A stretch of 64,000 bases of DNA from Diaporthe sp. PMI_573 (GCA_021399435.1 JAJTUP010000061.1:1-64000), one strand, 5' to 3'; shown: positions 1-10,960, numbered from the stretch's first letter. Notes: generated from the sequence alone by a model not told the origin. A program made the numbers and translations.

Positions 1-207
1 TCACCCACAAATCAACTTGTTGCCGAGTCTTCACAACTCGAGAAGCAACAGGACGACATCTACAATGTATCAAATCCATCATCCTCAACTGCCCGAGCTA
101 GTACTGCAACTATTCAAACTGGAAGGCGATCAAGGAAGGGGAAGGAACGAGCTGAGCCGAGTCCTGAACCGGAAAATTCAAAACGGAAGAGACGTTACAA
201 AGAGTAG
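1..207 (+). CDS. C-terminal end of an unidentified ORF, cut by the window edge
   Basis: Frame 1 is open from the first base to a TAG at 205-207, giving 68 residues with no start. The tail is hydrophilic: Gln/Ser-rich, then basic clusters (RRSRKGKER and KRKRRYKE near the end). Such a basic, Ser/Glu-rich tail is common at the end of fungal pogo-type transposases and of nuclear proteins, but no domain is visible, so the identity is open. Confidence 0.3.
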   Translation, partial: SPTNQLVAESSQLEKQQDDIYNVSNPSSSTARASTATIQTGRRSRKGKERAEPSPEPENSKRKRRYKE

Positions 208-262
208 CTTATGATAACTTGTTTCAGTAATATAGAATAGACTTCGTGAGACAAATACAATC

Positions 263-335
263 GGGCTCATAGCTCAATCGGTAGAGCGTGAGACTGAGAC
301 TCTTAAGGTCGCGGGTTAGAACCCCGCTAAGTCCA
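263..335 (+). tRNA. tRNA-like gene or tRNA pseudogene, apparent anticodon GAG
   Basis: A 73-nt cloverleaf can be drawn. The acceptor stem is 263-269 with 328-334 (one C/A mismatch, one G-U), the D arm is GCUC/GAGC, the anticodon stem is 289-293 with 301-305, the loop CUGAGAC puts GAG at 296-298, and the T stem is GCGGG/CCCGC. A T run at 339-345 fits a Pol III terminator. Two things are odd. The T loop is UUAGAAC rather than UUCGANN. GAG would read Leu, yet there is no long variable arm (only about 5 nt, AGGUC). The surrounding bases resemble a tRNA-Lys(CUU) with rearranged anticodon-arm sequence. It is more likely a pseudogene or the head of a SINE than a working tRNA. Confidence 0.5.
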
Positions 336-615
336 ACCTTTTTTTGCCCATTCTGCCAAATTCTTCAAGCCCATTTTTGAGCCACTTTAGTGGCGCTCGG
401 GAATTCCTGTAGTAAACCTTAATTTGTCCGGGTCCAGTCCATATTGGGACGCATAAATTGAAACCACAACGGAGCACAACAATGGAGCACCTCGACAATG
501 GCTATAAAGTACTCGTGAGGCCCTCTCTCTGGGTATGAGATTTTTGAATCAAGTCTTATATCTTGACTGTATTCCAGAGCTCACTCAATCATCATCATCA
601 TCAGCAGCAGCAACA

Positions 616-1135
616 ATGGTGCCCACCACTTCTCAAGCGACACCTGTCTCACCTACCGTGGGTCAATGGGTCCATGATTTCTATGACGGCGCTTTCTTTC
701 AGCCAAACCTTGAACTCTCGACGACTACCATGAATGAGAATTTCGCTCAAGGTTTTACTTCGACGTAAGTCAGGTGTTGCCAGATTACGCTTCAAGTTGT
801 GATCATGAGGTGGGCTTAAACTAATCTTTTCACGTAGGATCAACCACGACCAAGTTTCCCGGCAAGATTACATCGAAATGATCAAGAAACTTCTCATCGA
901 GAACTCGACGGTTCTGCACAGCATCAAGGAAGTCCTAAGCTGGGACGCGCCGGACGGCGCTGGCGGAGGCTGTGTCGCGCACCAAGTGCATTTCACGGAC
1001 ACGAACAAGGAGACTGGCGTTAGTACCGAGTCACATTCGCTTGTGCTGGCCAAAGTAAAGGTTGTTGGTGGAAAGAGGATGTTGTTCAGTATCACGGAAG
1101 TGTTGAAGACGGAAGTGTTGAAGCCGTTCAAGTAA
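616..1135 (+). CDS. small NTF2/SnoaL-like protein, two exons
   Basis: Exon 1 is 616-764, intron 765-837 (GTAAGT donor, ACTAAT-like branch, TAG acceptor) and exon 2 838-1135. The joined frame is 148 aa. The ATG at 616 is chosen because upstream codons in the same frame are low-complexity Ser/Ala, and CAACAATGG is a good context. The sequence starts with an aromatic helix (VGQWVHDFYDGAFF) and ends with beta-strand-rich sequence (HQVHFTDTNKE, SLVLAKVKVV, RMLFSITEV). This is the pattern of the cone-shaped NTF2/SnoaL fold found in many small fungal proteins. No catalytic residues can be assigned, so substrate and role are unknown. The splice joins cleanly in phase, which argues for an expressed gene. 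Confidence 0.7.
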
Positions 1136-1348
1136 GACGTTTACAGCTGAAACTCCATTTTTCTGATCCAACGGGCATCATACACTCAGAGTCTTCATAT
1201 CACTTGGTCTGCGGTATCTAACTCTTACCTGGCTCTCTGATGGTCATCAGTCAATTCAGAAGCTGCCATGAGTTTGAAGACTACGAGGTAAACGAATCTC
1301 GACGAGAAGAGACTCTCGTGGGTTCATGATTCTACAGCTCCCTATTAA

Positions 1349-3656
1349 TTATCTTTGGTCTGCCTGGTACCCGTGATCTAAACCACTCTCCTTCATAGGT
1401 AACACCACGGGATCCTCCAACGAAGCCTTGTACAGTGAATTTGAGTCCGGAATAATCATCATGTATGCGATGTAGCATAGCATCCGCGCCTTGATCATGT
1501 CTGCGAGTCCACGAATTTCCTCGGGCCTTTCCTCCATGGCCTGGTCTGGGAATGCCTTTCGGTACAGGAACTGGTGTAGATTCTGCAGCGGTGCAGTTGC
1601 TTTGGAAATAGGTTCCCCCCAAGTTTTTACCAATGCCTCAGAAACAGCTTCAATCGAAATCGTGTGCTGATAACAAGACTTGGTAATTGCAAGGTCGAGA
1701 AGAAAAGTTTGAGTCCAGAGAACGTGATGTGGTTGCACATGATTCCTCCACCCGCCCTTGTCTCCCCCAGTAGCGTTCATCTGGCGCTGATCATACTTTG
1801 GAGAACTCTGTCCGCGCATGGCTGCCGCCTAAGGGAGAGGGTCGAAATTGTCGAATAACTCGACAATGTATGGCATAAGGCGCCCTTCCGTGAGGCTTTC
1901 AGCGTTGACTGGATCCGACGTATTTGGAGCTTGTGTGCCGCTCGTTTGGTTCCTTTGAAAGAATACAAATGAGGCTCTTGGAAGTCTCGGAAATTCTCCA
2001 TCATTGACCTGGGTTCGTGCATTGCGGGTGGACATTCGACTGAGTAAGATCTTTTCAATCAGCTCGATGTCGCCGAGGCCACATGCGTTCTGCATCCAAC
2101 TCAAATGCCCGCCTTCACAGCCGTGTCCCCAAGTGAGGTACTCATGGCCTGTCACTCGGCACAAATCATGTTGGAGAAGCTCCAGCACCATCGTCCCTTC
2201 CTGCAGGTTTTCCAGAATGTACTGAGACCAGATCGCGCCACGTAGGGCTGACAAGGAATGCGCCAAACGTTGGAAGACCCGCAGGAACGGATCAAGAAAG
2301 ACAGGTGATGGGAAACCAGTGGTGAGTCGAGGAATGGAAGCAGCACTTGCGGCGAGAAGGATAGTTGGCCAGCTTCTTCCACCTGCGAGCGGTTGCCATA
2401 CTGCCAGACACTCTAGGCACAGATCTGTGTCCGAAGCTTCGGAGCGCTCATGCTTACAATCCTTTGCAGTAATTTCGAGCCACCGATTGACTTCGCCAGC
2501 AATGGTGGGGCATCTGGCGTCCACAACTGCTCCAGGGTTGACAAACTTGCGCCGAAGTGAGCTGTATTGGACTGTCTCATCCCCAAAGGTTCCATTGAAA
2601 ATGAATGATCCGAGGAGCTGCCCCCTGTGGAACAACACCTCGTAGTCAGAGAATTCTACCACGAGATGCTGAGGCCGTGGTGAGGATACCTGGAGTCTCA
2701 CTACGGCGCCAAAACCAGGCATTGACTCCGTGGTAATCGTTCCAATTTCGCCCGTAGCTAGAATTTGTCTGGCTTCTGTGTCGATATTGACGTGTCTGAA
2801 CCCCAGGCAGAAAGCAAAACAGCCCAAATCAGCAAGTTTCACCTTCTGGGCTGGCACGTCAAGGGAGGATGGAATGCAGTTCGCATCAACAAGACGACGG
2901 CTCGGCTTCATGTTTGTGGGGTCAACGTTCAGCAACGTTAACAGTTGCGCCCACGTAGCCCGTGGCGTAGTTTCGTTCGCGCGACCGTGTGATACGCAGT
3001 AATAGAACCATTTGAGCCTGTATTTCATGGGCAAATCCCGAGACAGTGCTATAACCCAGGCTGTGCCAACTCTTCGAAAAGATAATACCTTCCATTTCTG
3101 GAATCAAAGTGTAAGAGTAATGCACTCAAATGAGATGCAGAAAGTGCCGGATTTGCTCACCGAATGAAGTACTTAGGCCGAAATGACTCAAGCTCTGGGT
3201 GGTACCGTAACATTCCATTTTCTCATAATTCTCCAGGCGCGTTGTGACAAGATTCTCGAGCCCTTTAAATACCTTACCAACCTCAGAGTATTCGAGATGG
3301 TGGAGGTCGAAGCATACGTCGTCAGGATCCAGCTCCAACTCGGGATAGAAGCACTGCCGGCGCCAATGCCGCCATAACCATCTTCTCGTGCCGGAAACTC
3401 TTGCGTATTCACCGATAGCACCAGTATTACATTTATCGCCCTGTACTGAATTAGAGCTTACGTATTCCAACACTGCTTGCAATAGGGCGACAATCAAGGC
3501 GACAAGCAAAATAACTAGAGCAGTTAAAGACAGCTGGTTGGCAAGTGTGTCGGATGTAGCTAATTCTTGGCTGGCTGTGTAACTGCCGAGTGTTGAATTA
3601 AGGGCTGCCAGAAGTTAAATAATGCGTTCGTCGGCTTCAGTGATATTATCAGCCAT
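1349..3656 (-). pseudogene. modin-like fungal membrane protein, broken by in-frame stops
   Basis: The minus strand from ATG 3656 encodes a protein resembling the fungal modin family: an N-terminal hydrophobic segment (LVILLVALIVALLQAVLEYV), the KCNTGAIGEYAR and RWLWRHWRRQ blocks, LPMKYRLKWFYYCVSHG, and a C-terminal RGLADMIKAR...YIAYMM region. Two stops lie in frame. A TAA at 3615-3617 is codon 14, and a TAG at 1829-1831 separates the 401-codon body from the final 156 codons, with the frame continuing unchanged. Each becomes Gln (CAA, CAG) by one T-to-C reversal at a CpA site, as expected from RIP. A short intron near 3160-3070 or 3160-3098 (GTGAGC donor at 3160) is needed to join the N-terminal part. 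Only the 3070 acceptor keeps phase. Modin function is not well established, though the family is often linked to non-self recognition. Confidence 0.65.
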
Positions 3657-4840
3657 CTTGAGTCAACGGTATCAGGTGGGAGAAACAGAGCTTTTAAAGG
3701 TAAGAAAACAGAAGGTAGTTATGCCTTGGAGAAATAGGAAAGAGCGCGGGATTAAATGCCCATAAAAGAGACGCTCCCTGTAAAGCAACGTTACGATGGC
3801 ATCTGTCGTCCTACGTGACTAATCCCATTTTTATCTCAACATGCAGCAAGAGGTAATCGACCAGGTTTCTGTTAGGTAAAGAAATGGCAAGGCGGTCTGC
3901 AAGCTAAGACTCCTAAGTAATAATTAATTTGTGATATCAACTCTCACACCCGTATCACAGACTCTTATCGAATAGCGGGTCAAATCTGATCCTAGGTTTG
4001 TAACACATGCCTTTTGAGGCTGGCTACCTAAGCTCAATCTATTTCAAATTCGAGTCCAAGAGGAGCAAAATCTCAATTAACTTACCTAGGTATCCTCGGC
4101 ATCCCCCGCAAATTATAGCTCACCCTTAGTCACATTTTCTACCAAGCACTAGTTCTCCGTCTGATCCCGGCTTAAATACGGTGGGTCTCTTTCTTTATCC
4201 GCACACATACGCTTGATCTACAGTACTAATCCGAGTAGATTGAATGCAAAGGCGTCCACTTGTAGTCATCTACAGGTGAGGTCACTATCGGCGCTTGCCA
4301 ATCGCCATTTCCTTTGAAATCTCTTGACATACAGTCTAAGATAGGGCACAGTAGCCTGGTTGTTAGGCTGGGATTGTAAAACTGTTAACATACTAAAAAT
4401 GAATGGTTGTCTTGGCGTACTAGCTGATCGCCCTTGCTGTCGATATGTGAATTTATATAGTTTTTATATTACTTTTTACCTACACTATTTACAGTATTTA
4501 GATGAGATTACTCCTTTATATATAACCGGCGGTGCTTATTCGGGCACAATATAGGCTAGATTGATTAAGTGCAGCTAAGCGTCTATCCAGATCACTAGCC
4601 CTACCTAAACAAAATATAAGAAATTCTCTCAGTTTTCGGCTATAGTAGCCTAAAAAAAAATCTCGGCAAGAGCAAGCGCTTTTAAGTAAGGCGATTCGGC
4701 GGCAGCAATATAGCCTGCATTAAAACCTTCTATGACGAGCCTAATAAGGGAGGGGCAAACTACTGTGCATCCCGAAGCCACCATACTAAGCTACACTATA
4801 GCTTAGTTAATCTTGGTTCTAGACATAATGTTGTCCCAGC
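3657..4840. other. AT-rich stretch without recognisable genes
   Basis: No open frame with family features was seen on either strand. The sequence is AT-rich, with runs of TA and short poly-A. It separates the modin pseudogene from the copia LTR and probably holds decayed repeat DNA. Confidence 0.4.
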
Positions 4841-5382
4841 TGTAACGGCCAGCAATGTCCAGCATGGAAGCTGTTGTATTGGCACTACGTACGAAGATTC
4901 TAAGCTTAAGGAGAGAAGAAGGAAGGAAAGAAACTCGCGATGTGCGACGCGTGGAGAAGTTTAATAACCGTGGTCCGTGCCTGTGGCAGGGACCAGCCCC
5001 TGCCAGCACCTTGTGGTGGTGTCAGCCCGTCTAGTGGTGACAACCGCCACACCAGCTATCTGTAAAAGCAAAACACTGCGTAAAAATCTGCTTAAATCTG
5101 CCAGAAAATTCATAATAAAACCGAGGCTCGAATTATCTAAGATATTCTCCTTCAGGCAAAAGTCTTGAAATATATAGTGCTATAATTGTCAGATTATCAC
5201 CCTTTTAGGTATATGGGACGTGTAATTAGGGTCCAATTGATGGGGTGGTCACTGTGTGTATTCTGATGATGTCTTGTCTTGGTTCCTTGGTGGGACCCCA
5301 CCCGTAAGGGGGCTGGTTTTGTCATGATTCAGCCATTGATGCCTCAGGCACCTAACCCAAAGCACCCGTCACATCTGACACA
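4841..5382 (-). repeat. 3' LTR of a Ty1/copia element
   Basis: On the minus strand the sequence begins TGTGTCAG directly after a purine tract (GAGGGGG at 5383-5390) and ends GCCGTTACA at 4841, giving the TG...CA ends of an LTR and about 542 bp. It lies just 3' of the copia RNase H coding end at 5418. It holds a TTATTAAA box followed by a CT-rich stretch. Its distal part (CTTAGAATCTTCG, CAGCTTCCATGCTGG-like, TGCTGGCCGT) is recognisably related to a second LTR relic at 52236-52494. Boundaries are inferred from motifs, not from a paired 5' LTR, which is absent. Confidence 0.5.
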
Positions 5383-5417
5383 CCCCCTCAGACTCGCAGG
5401 CACTGGGAGTCTGCGTT

Positions 5418-6720
5418 TTACTCCCCTTCAACTGCTTTCAGTCTGTTATTTATGGGGTCTTCCCGTAGGGCTGTCTCTCCATGTCTTGTTTTCACATCTT
5501 TTAGGCCCAACTGGTGGAGGAATCCTTTCCACTTTCCAGCCGGTAATGCCTTTGTCAACCCATCTGCCATCATTTCTGCTGAAGGTGTGTATTCCACCTG
5601 GATTGTTCCTCGTTGAGTTTCCTGCCGTAGCCAGTGATTGTGTATGTCCACATGTCGTAATTTGGTCTTGAGTGTTGTGACTTCTGAGTTGACCAGTTTG
5701 ATTGTTTGTGTGTTGTCACATTCGATCTTGATTTACTTGTTGTCCAGGTCAACTGAAAGTTCTGTGAGGAGCCGGCTCACAAATAGTGTTTCCTTTGCTG
5801 CTTGAGCAAGAGCTAGAAGCTCTGCCTCCGTTGTTGATGTAGTGACCGTGTCTTGCTTGTTTGCTCTCCATCCAATTAGGCCTCCAAACAGTTTCATTGC
5901 GAATGCCTGGGAACTTTTCCGATCGAGTGTGTTGTCTGCGAATGAAGCATCGCTTGCGACAACCAACTCTTCGGTGTCCTTGAAGCAAAGAGCAAGGTGT
6001 TTGGTGCCTTCGAGGTAGAGTAGCACGCGGTCGGCAGCATCTTGGTGTTTTCGGCTCGGATTGGTTAGGAATCTTGCAAGCCTTGATGTAGCGAATGCAA
6101 TATCTGGTCGAGTGGAAATGGCGGCGAATAGAAGTGACCCGATCTTTCGTTGGTAGGTCTGGACTTCGGCTTCGGTGGCGGCATCTTTTCGTGGCATCAG
6201 CTCTTTGGCTGTCATGGGGACTGTGTGGGAGAGATTTTTCTTGTTAGCCAGTTTGGCAATCTTCTCAATGTATGCGGTCTGAGCCAGCCAGATCCGTCTG
6301 TTTTGTCGATCTCGGAGAATCTCCATGCCCAGGAACCATTGAATCGGATCCCCTCCACTGATCTTATACTTCTCTTGGAGCTGTTGGGCAAGTTCATCGA
6401 CTTGTTCTTGTCTGTTCTTTCGGTACGCAACAATGATGTCGTCAACGTAGAAGAAGACCAGGATGCCGTTCTTGATGTAGCAACAGGGTTCATGCGGGAC
6501 TTGTTTGTAACCACACTGGGCGAGTGTCTTGGTGAACTCTTTTTGCCAGAGTAGTGGTGAAATCCGCAGCCCATAGAGTGCTTTATTTAGCATCAGGATT
6601 GTGCCTTTCTTTTCGTATCCTCGTGGCATTCTCATGAAGATGTCTTGATCGATCGGAGCGTGCACGAACGCATTGACAACGTAAGTCGGAACTCGAAACT
6701 TGGGAATCTTTTCATTCTAC
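5418..6720 (-). mobile_element. truncated Ty1/copia pol: reverse transcriptase and RNase H
   Basis: Minus-strand frame from about 6720 to 5418. The order is RT fingers/palm (NAFVHAPIDQDIFMRMPRGY), the catalytic FFYVDDIIV, QWFLGMEI, then copia RNase H (ASDASFADN, STTEAELLALAQA, IECDNTQTIKL) and the terminal block ending near ADGLTKALPAGKW. An in-frame TAA at 5733-5735 (after LDNK) interrupts the open frame, which continues unchanged; CAA to TAA is RIP-like. The first catalytic Asp of RT motif A appears as Tyr (YVVNAF where DxxNAF is expected). Gag, protease and integrase are missing. This is the 3' part of a dead element, followed directly by its LTR. Confidence 0.8.
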
Positions 6721-7644
6721 ATATCTAAACCGAAGATGGCGCAAAAGTCAAACCCAAACTCAGCTGATGCAGAGATGACCAAGAATAACGTGAACTTTGG
6801 ACACTGGGGAGGGAATGAAGGCTGGAATAGGGATGGTCCGTCAAAAAGAAATTGTGGTATTTCCTACTTCAAGGTCATCTGTTCCGACCAAAACTCGTTG
6901 CCATTCTGCATATTATTTCCAGAAACTCTCACGTCCTGTATACCTATAGTATGTGAAGGTATTTCACCAACCTTAAGTCTCAATTACCTACCAACTGCCT
7001 AGCTTTACCCCGCCGCATCAGACCCAGTTCCTCAGGCAATGAACTCGCTCCCGCGTATCCGCGCCCATTGAGAGCCTTTGAGATGTTAGCGTCAGCTTGG
7101 CCAGGCTGAACTGTCCCCATTCAAATCCTGGCCGTCTTATATATCTGTGTGACAGTCCCCGGCTAATTCAGGAGCTATGGATACCTTGAGGGCACCCTCA
7201 GTCTGTATGGACAGGCAGCGATTATCTTCTAAGAGAAGTAATTCCTGGAAATATTTGAAAGCACCGTAGGTGCAAAACTTGAATTCTCTGATAGCGTAAC
7301 CGAAGGTCGCAGGCAATAAAGGGAACTTTACTGGTCTTACTCGAATAGATGAATATGTTCCCAGTCCAGCTCTCGTTTAAGGCAAATCAAATCCTAGTAG
7401 AGAGTAATTTGTTTATGACACACAAAGAGGGCTCTATTGCAGTATGTACGGGGGCTTTTAAGAACGGCCTTTATTAGAGGTTTATAGATAAGGAACTGCT
7501 TTAAAAACCACAATTCTCAACATATGTTAATTGCATCTAATATGATAATTATTATAAATAGAGTAAATGGAGATGATATAGATTCTTTAATGTAACACAA
7601 ATAAACCTAGCTTCTTCTAACCGTTACTAAAAGTGTCTATGGTT
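6721..7644. other. intergenic, no gene seen
   Basis: Only short shadow frames are present. There is a short AT-rich tail near 7490-7620 that probably serves as the 3' region of the ankyrin gene. No repeats or RNA genes were recognised. Confidence 0.4.
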
Positions 7645-8349
7645 CTATTTTAAATATTGCCTCAGCACGTCTATTACGTCATGATAGGCCCTTGATATAG
7701 CAAACTCTAGTGCTGTCATATCAAACTCTCCTCTAACTTGCATATTTGCACCGCTTCTCATCAAAAGCTCAACAGAGAGGCGCTGGTTGTAAAGTACTGC
7801 TACTATAAGAGGTGTGTCGCCAAAGTCATTTTGTTGATCTATAGCCCCCCGACAAGCAGCGCGTGTATCTGGAAGATCGGTTGCGTCTGTATCCAGAAGA
7901 AAGCTGAGAATATCATGACTTTCTTGCTCGCTAGACCCCGCCAAGATGTGCAGTATATTGTCACCAAGGCGGTTCCGGACAAGAGGATCGGCGCCGTTAT
8001 GAAGCAATAATTTTATTACTTCTCCTTTGCCGTCTTCGAATTGGTCCGCGGGGATAAGGAGGATCTTATGGAATATCGTATCGCCTGACTCATCCGGCAG
8101 CGGACTATTCATGTTGACATCAGAGCTTGCCAAATACGCTTGCAGGGTGTCTCCACCTTGGAAGCATGCCAGACAGAAGGCACCCATGTCTATTTCGGAA
8201 GACAGATCATCAGCAGTATTATCATGTATCCCGGTGGGAAAGCTGGTATTCTCAATCAAGGTTGAAGCTGAGCTGTAACTACTCGACCAAGAATGTGCCG
8301 GACTAGGCGCTGGACTGCCTGCGATTGTTGAACTTGGTGAGTCCATCAT
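7645..8349 (-). CDS. ankyrin-repeat protein
   Basis: Single open frame of 234 aa from tandem ATGs at 8349 and 8346. Residues 1-45 are Ser/Pro/Ala-rich and disordered. From about residue 55 there are ankyrin-type helical repeats: DESGDTIFHKILL with VIKLLLHNGADPL, then RLGDNILHILAG with ILSFLLD, NDFGDTPLIVAVLYN with VELLMRSGANM, and FDMTALEFAISRA to the end. Ankyrin repeats mediate protein-protein contacts. No enzymatic domain is attached, so the partner and role are unknown. The protein is short for this class and could be the surviving part of a larger NLR-type or ankyrin protein, but the frame itself is intact. About 325 bp of AT-rich DNA upstream (8350-8675) contains no other gene. Confidence 0.7.
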   Translation of the reverse strand: MMDSPSSTIAGSPAPSPAHSWSSSYSSASTLIENTSFPTGIHDNTADDLSSEIDMGAFCLACFQGGDTLQAYLASSDVNMNSPLPDESGDTIFHKILLIPADQFEDGKGEVIKLLLHNGADPLVRNRLGDNILHILAGSSEQESHDILSFLLDTDATDLPDTRAACRGAIDQQNDFGDTPLIVAVLYNQRLSVELLMRSGANMQVRGEFDMTALEFAISRAYHDVIDVLRQYLK

Positions 8350-8675
8350 GTATTTCGACTATTTTATGTAGATATGGAAGTTCAGGGCTTGATTCAGAGG
8401 AAAATCCAGGATCGGACTCTAAATAGAGAAGACCGTCAGAGTTTTATAACTCAACACGGAAGACATATCGCACTGGCGCAAATAAATGTATACTTCGTGG
8501 AGATATAAATCGAATTTCAGGAATTAGCTTGTTTGATACTGCATTTGAATCTCCTATAAATGTAGAAATTTCTAAACTCATGATTCCTTATTTAAAGTTT
8601 AAACAAATAAAATGATATAGAAGCTAAACTTACTCTTAAATCAAAATCCTAAAATCATTATAAGATTAAGAATAA

Positions 8676-8740
8676 CGTCAAGCACCACCGAGCGAGCCAT
8701 CCCACCGAGCGAGCCACTTTCCCACTACCCACTCCCATCC
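8676..8740 (-). repeat. terminal repeat of a dispersed element (copy 1)
   Basis: Read on the minus strand, this segment has AGTGGGAAAGTGGCTCGCTC, then a second GGCTCGCTCGGTGGTGCTTG and ACG. It matches 17785-17865 (plus strand) along its length, with mostly transition differences. Each copy carries two direct GGCTCGCTCGGTGG-like units. It is probably one end of a Tc1/mariner-like or other DNA element, because copy 2 lies just 3' of a transposase-like fragment. Confidence 0.5.
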
Positions 8741-8883
8741 ATCTTTCTTACGCGTTTTTTCCCGCCACGTCTTACAATGAGCAAAACAAAAAAAAAGCAA
8801 TGCCTGCAAGTCTGCCTTAACCGCCGATCCAGCACCCAATCGATTAGTGAAAGATCGTAAGCAGAGGGCATAAATACAGCCAA

Positions 8884-9174
8884 TTACCGAGCCCCTAAGC
8901 TCGGTGAGTCCGTAGGTAGTGGCTTTGTTGTTATGTCGAGGACCGTGATGCCATTGTTGTTGTCGCCTTCGTTGTATTCCATCCCAAAACACTCCACCTC
9001 TACTGAGCTGCACTTTCCGAGCTCTGGGTCGTGAGAAACCCCCACAATCAAACAAGTCGGGATGAATGGGAAGGGGCACGGGACGTCGCTCGGTGCTGCA
9101 CCCTCATCATTCTTGGCGACCAGAGCCTTGATCAGACTAAATTTAGTCTGATTCTTCCGTGCCGGTACACTCAT
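8884..9174 (-). CDS. small ORF of unknown identity
   Basis: ATG at 9174, 96 aa, no recognised domain. It overlaps a perfect 22-bp palindrome (9131-9152) and lies next to the dispersed terminal repeat at 8676-8740. It may simply be transposon interior rather than a host gene. Weak call. Confidence 0.2.
   Translation of the reverse strand: MSVPARKNQTKFSLIKALVAKNDEGAAPSDVPCPFPFIPTCLIVGVSHDPELGKCSSVEVECFGMEYNEGDNNNGITVLDITTKPLPTDSPSLGAR
9131..9152. repeat. perfect 22-bp palindrome
   Basis: ATCAGACTAA followed by its exact reverse complement, with no spacer. Symmetry ends at both flanks (G at 9130, T at 9153). It could be a DNA-binding site or a head-to-head repeat junction. Confidence 0.6.
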
Positions 9175-10320
9175 TTCGACTTCTTGGTCGGAGAACTGAA
9201 ACGTATTGGAAGATATAAATTTTCAGGGTCTAGCACCGTGTTCCCAAATGTGTTGTAGAGCTGGGCCCTGGACCTTGTTTCTACCCGTATGTATGCACAT
9301 TTACACTAGAAATGTGTAGAGGGCTGCTAAGATTGAGCCTATAGCTGCCGTCACCCTGGTCTATGAGTCTTTCGACCACCCTTGCTTTCACATCGACGTC
9401 TTCCCTATTACCCGTGGGCTTTCCCCTTCGTTGCCCACTGCTGGCGTAGTGGGCGCCAAAACCGCACAACAGCCAAAACCACGCGACAATACCTCACCTT
9501 TTTCAAAAATCACATACAAATCAGCGAAGCACCCGGGAGAAATGATGAATGCTAGTCATGGAGGGTAGGCTTTCCGCTTTTGCTGGTCGCCATACCTCTG
9601 CCTGGGTAAGCATCCTCAACCCCAAACAGGGCTTCATTTAGCCTTGTGCTCGGGACTCGTGTCTAGAGAGTGCGCATCCCGAATATCAATGTCAACTTAA
9701 TGATTATGAATCATTCGCTTTCGCAAAAACGCCAGTGTTGACCGGTAGATCCCCGGTCTTTATCCAACTAGAGAGGCGATGTATGACAACAAGCAAAAGC
9801 TTTCAACACCGGCGCGATTGGGGCCGTCATATGCGCCAAGAACGCTCGAGCGAGTGGGTATGCCCTCTCCCGGATGCCCGTTCAACTTCTATTCTCATGG
9901 TCGCCTACTTCTCCGACACTACCGCACGGGAAAACCTTCGCCTTGCGCCTTACATCGGTTTTTGCAGGGGCGGCAGGAATAGGCATGATCTTAACGGCAA
10001 CAAGTAAAGACACACCGTGGCTACGAGTGGCATTTGTGCCGTGCCTGTCAGGCGCCAGCTTGCCAGCCAATCACCCATCAACTTATGAGAAGGCCATTCC
10101 TAATCTGAGCCCATTCTCCTACAAAGTTAGAGGTTGATAAGAGGAGGCTACTGGCTACATAACCACTACAAGGAAATAAGAAAGTTGCTAAGAGACAACA
10201 GTTTGGTATCCTCTTTTCGGGCTTCTTTCCGAATCTGCTCCCGTATACCCTTCGCTAATTCATGTTTGTCATAGGATAAGTTAGACTAAAAGTGACTAAT
10301 AAAGGGAAGACACTAGACAC
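9175..10320. other. intergenic, no supported gene
   Basis: Three overlapping plus-strand frames between 9735 and 10137 are open for 60-90 codons, but none shows a domain or intron logic. GC-rich codons in all three frames suggest chance openness in one GC-rich block. Nothing else was recognised. Confidence 0.35.
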
Positions 10321-10323
10321 CGT

Positions 10324-10551
10324 CTCTATCTGTATGTGCTCTGCCGGGATACATTCTTTCGAAGTGACGTTCTAAAGCGTCACTTTCAAAAGCGCTTGAT
10401 TTGTCAGGATACTCCTCCAGGACCCCGCCATTTAACGCAGCAAGCAACTTCCAAACCTGTAAATCTTGGGCACGATGGAGGATTCAAAAGCGGCATAAAC
10501 AATGTGAGGGAACACTCCATGGACTTCGACCATCTGTGGCGGCGCGGATGA
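10324..10551 (+). pseudogene. fragment of a C2H2 zinc-finger regulator
   Basis: The frame ending at 10551 encodes CRDTFFRSDVLKRHFQK, which resembles the finger of fungal C2H2 regulators (CxxC...F.RSDVLKRHFQKC). The first Cys of the pair appears as Tyr (TAT where TGT is expected, a G-to-A change), and the residue after RHFQK is Arg rather than Cys. Zinc coordination is therefore broken. There is no upstream or downstream extension with further fingers, so this is a short decayed remnant. Confidence 0.4.
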
Positions 10552-10666
10552 GGTTGCAAGCCAAGTCGAAAATGCTGAGTATCTTCCTTTGTTTCGGCAT
10601 TACGAATGTGTTTGCGCGTGGCGTTCTTTTATTAGCCCTGTAACAATGTCTCATTCTCTCAATTGA

Positions 10667-10960
10667 ATGGCAGTTCAATTGAATACTACGTTCTTATGCG
10701 AAAGTCATGAGAGCAGTAGTCTTCACCGCGTCCCAAGCCAGGCTACTGTACAGAAAAAGCTCGAGGAAGTTGTCTTTGATGTTTTTGACAAATTCTTCGA
10801 GGACTGGCGTGAGGGAAAGTTTTGTGACGGCAAAAAACATTCCTCGTCATCAAGCTCAACCTCATCGTCCCCCTCGTCTGGTGCGAGCTCGAATGGCCAC
10901 TCACAGACGGACAGAAAGCGAAAACGAGTTGATAAGAACAGGGACGATTTCGAGGGCTAA
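10667..10960 (+). CDS. N-terminal-like piece of a nuclear regulator, unknown
   Basis: ATG at 10667, 97 aa. An amphipathic helix (KKLEEVVFDVFDKFFEDWREG) is followed by a Ser-rich linker and a basic KRKRVDKNRDD end that could be a nuclear signal. This order resembles the N-termini of some fungal C2H2 proteins that precede an ACPYxKRxP domain. Here a stop follows immediately and no such domain is present. With the finger remnant just upstream, it may be part of the same decayed locus. Confidence 0.3.
   Translation: MAVQLNTTFLCESHESSSLHRVPSQATVQKKLEEVVFDVFDKFFEDWREGKFCDGKKHSSSSSSTSSSPSSGASSNGHSQTDRKRKRVDKNRDDFEG

Noticed and set aside
9735..10137. Three overlapping plus-strand frames of 67-90 codons
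   Set aside because: All three frames are open at once in a GC-rich block. None has a family signature or splice logic.
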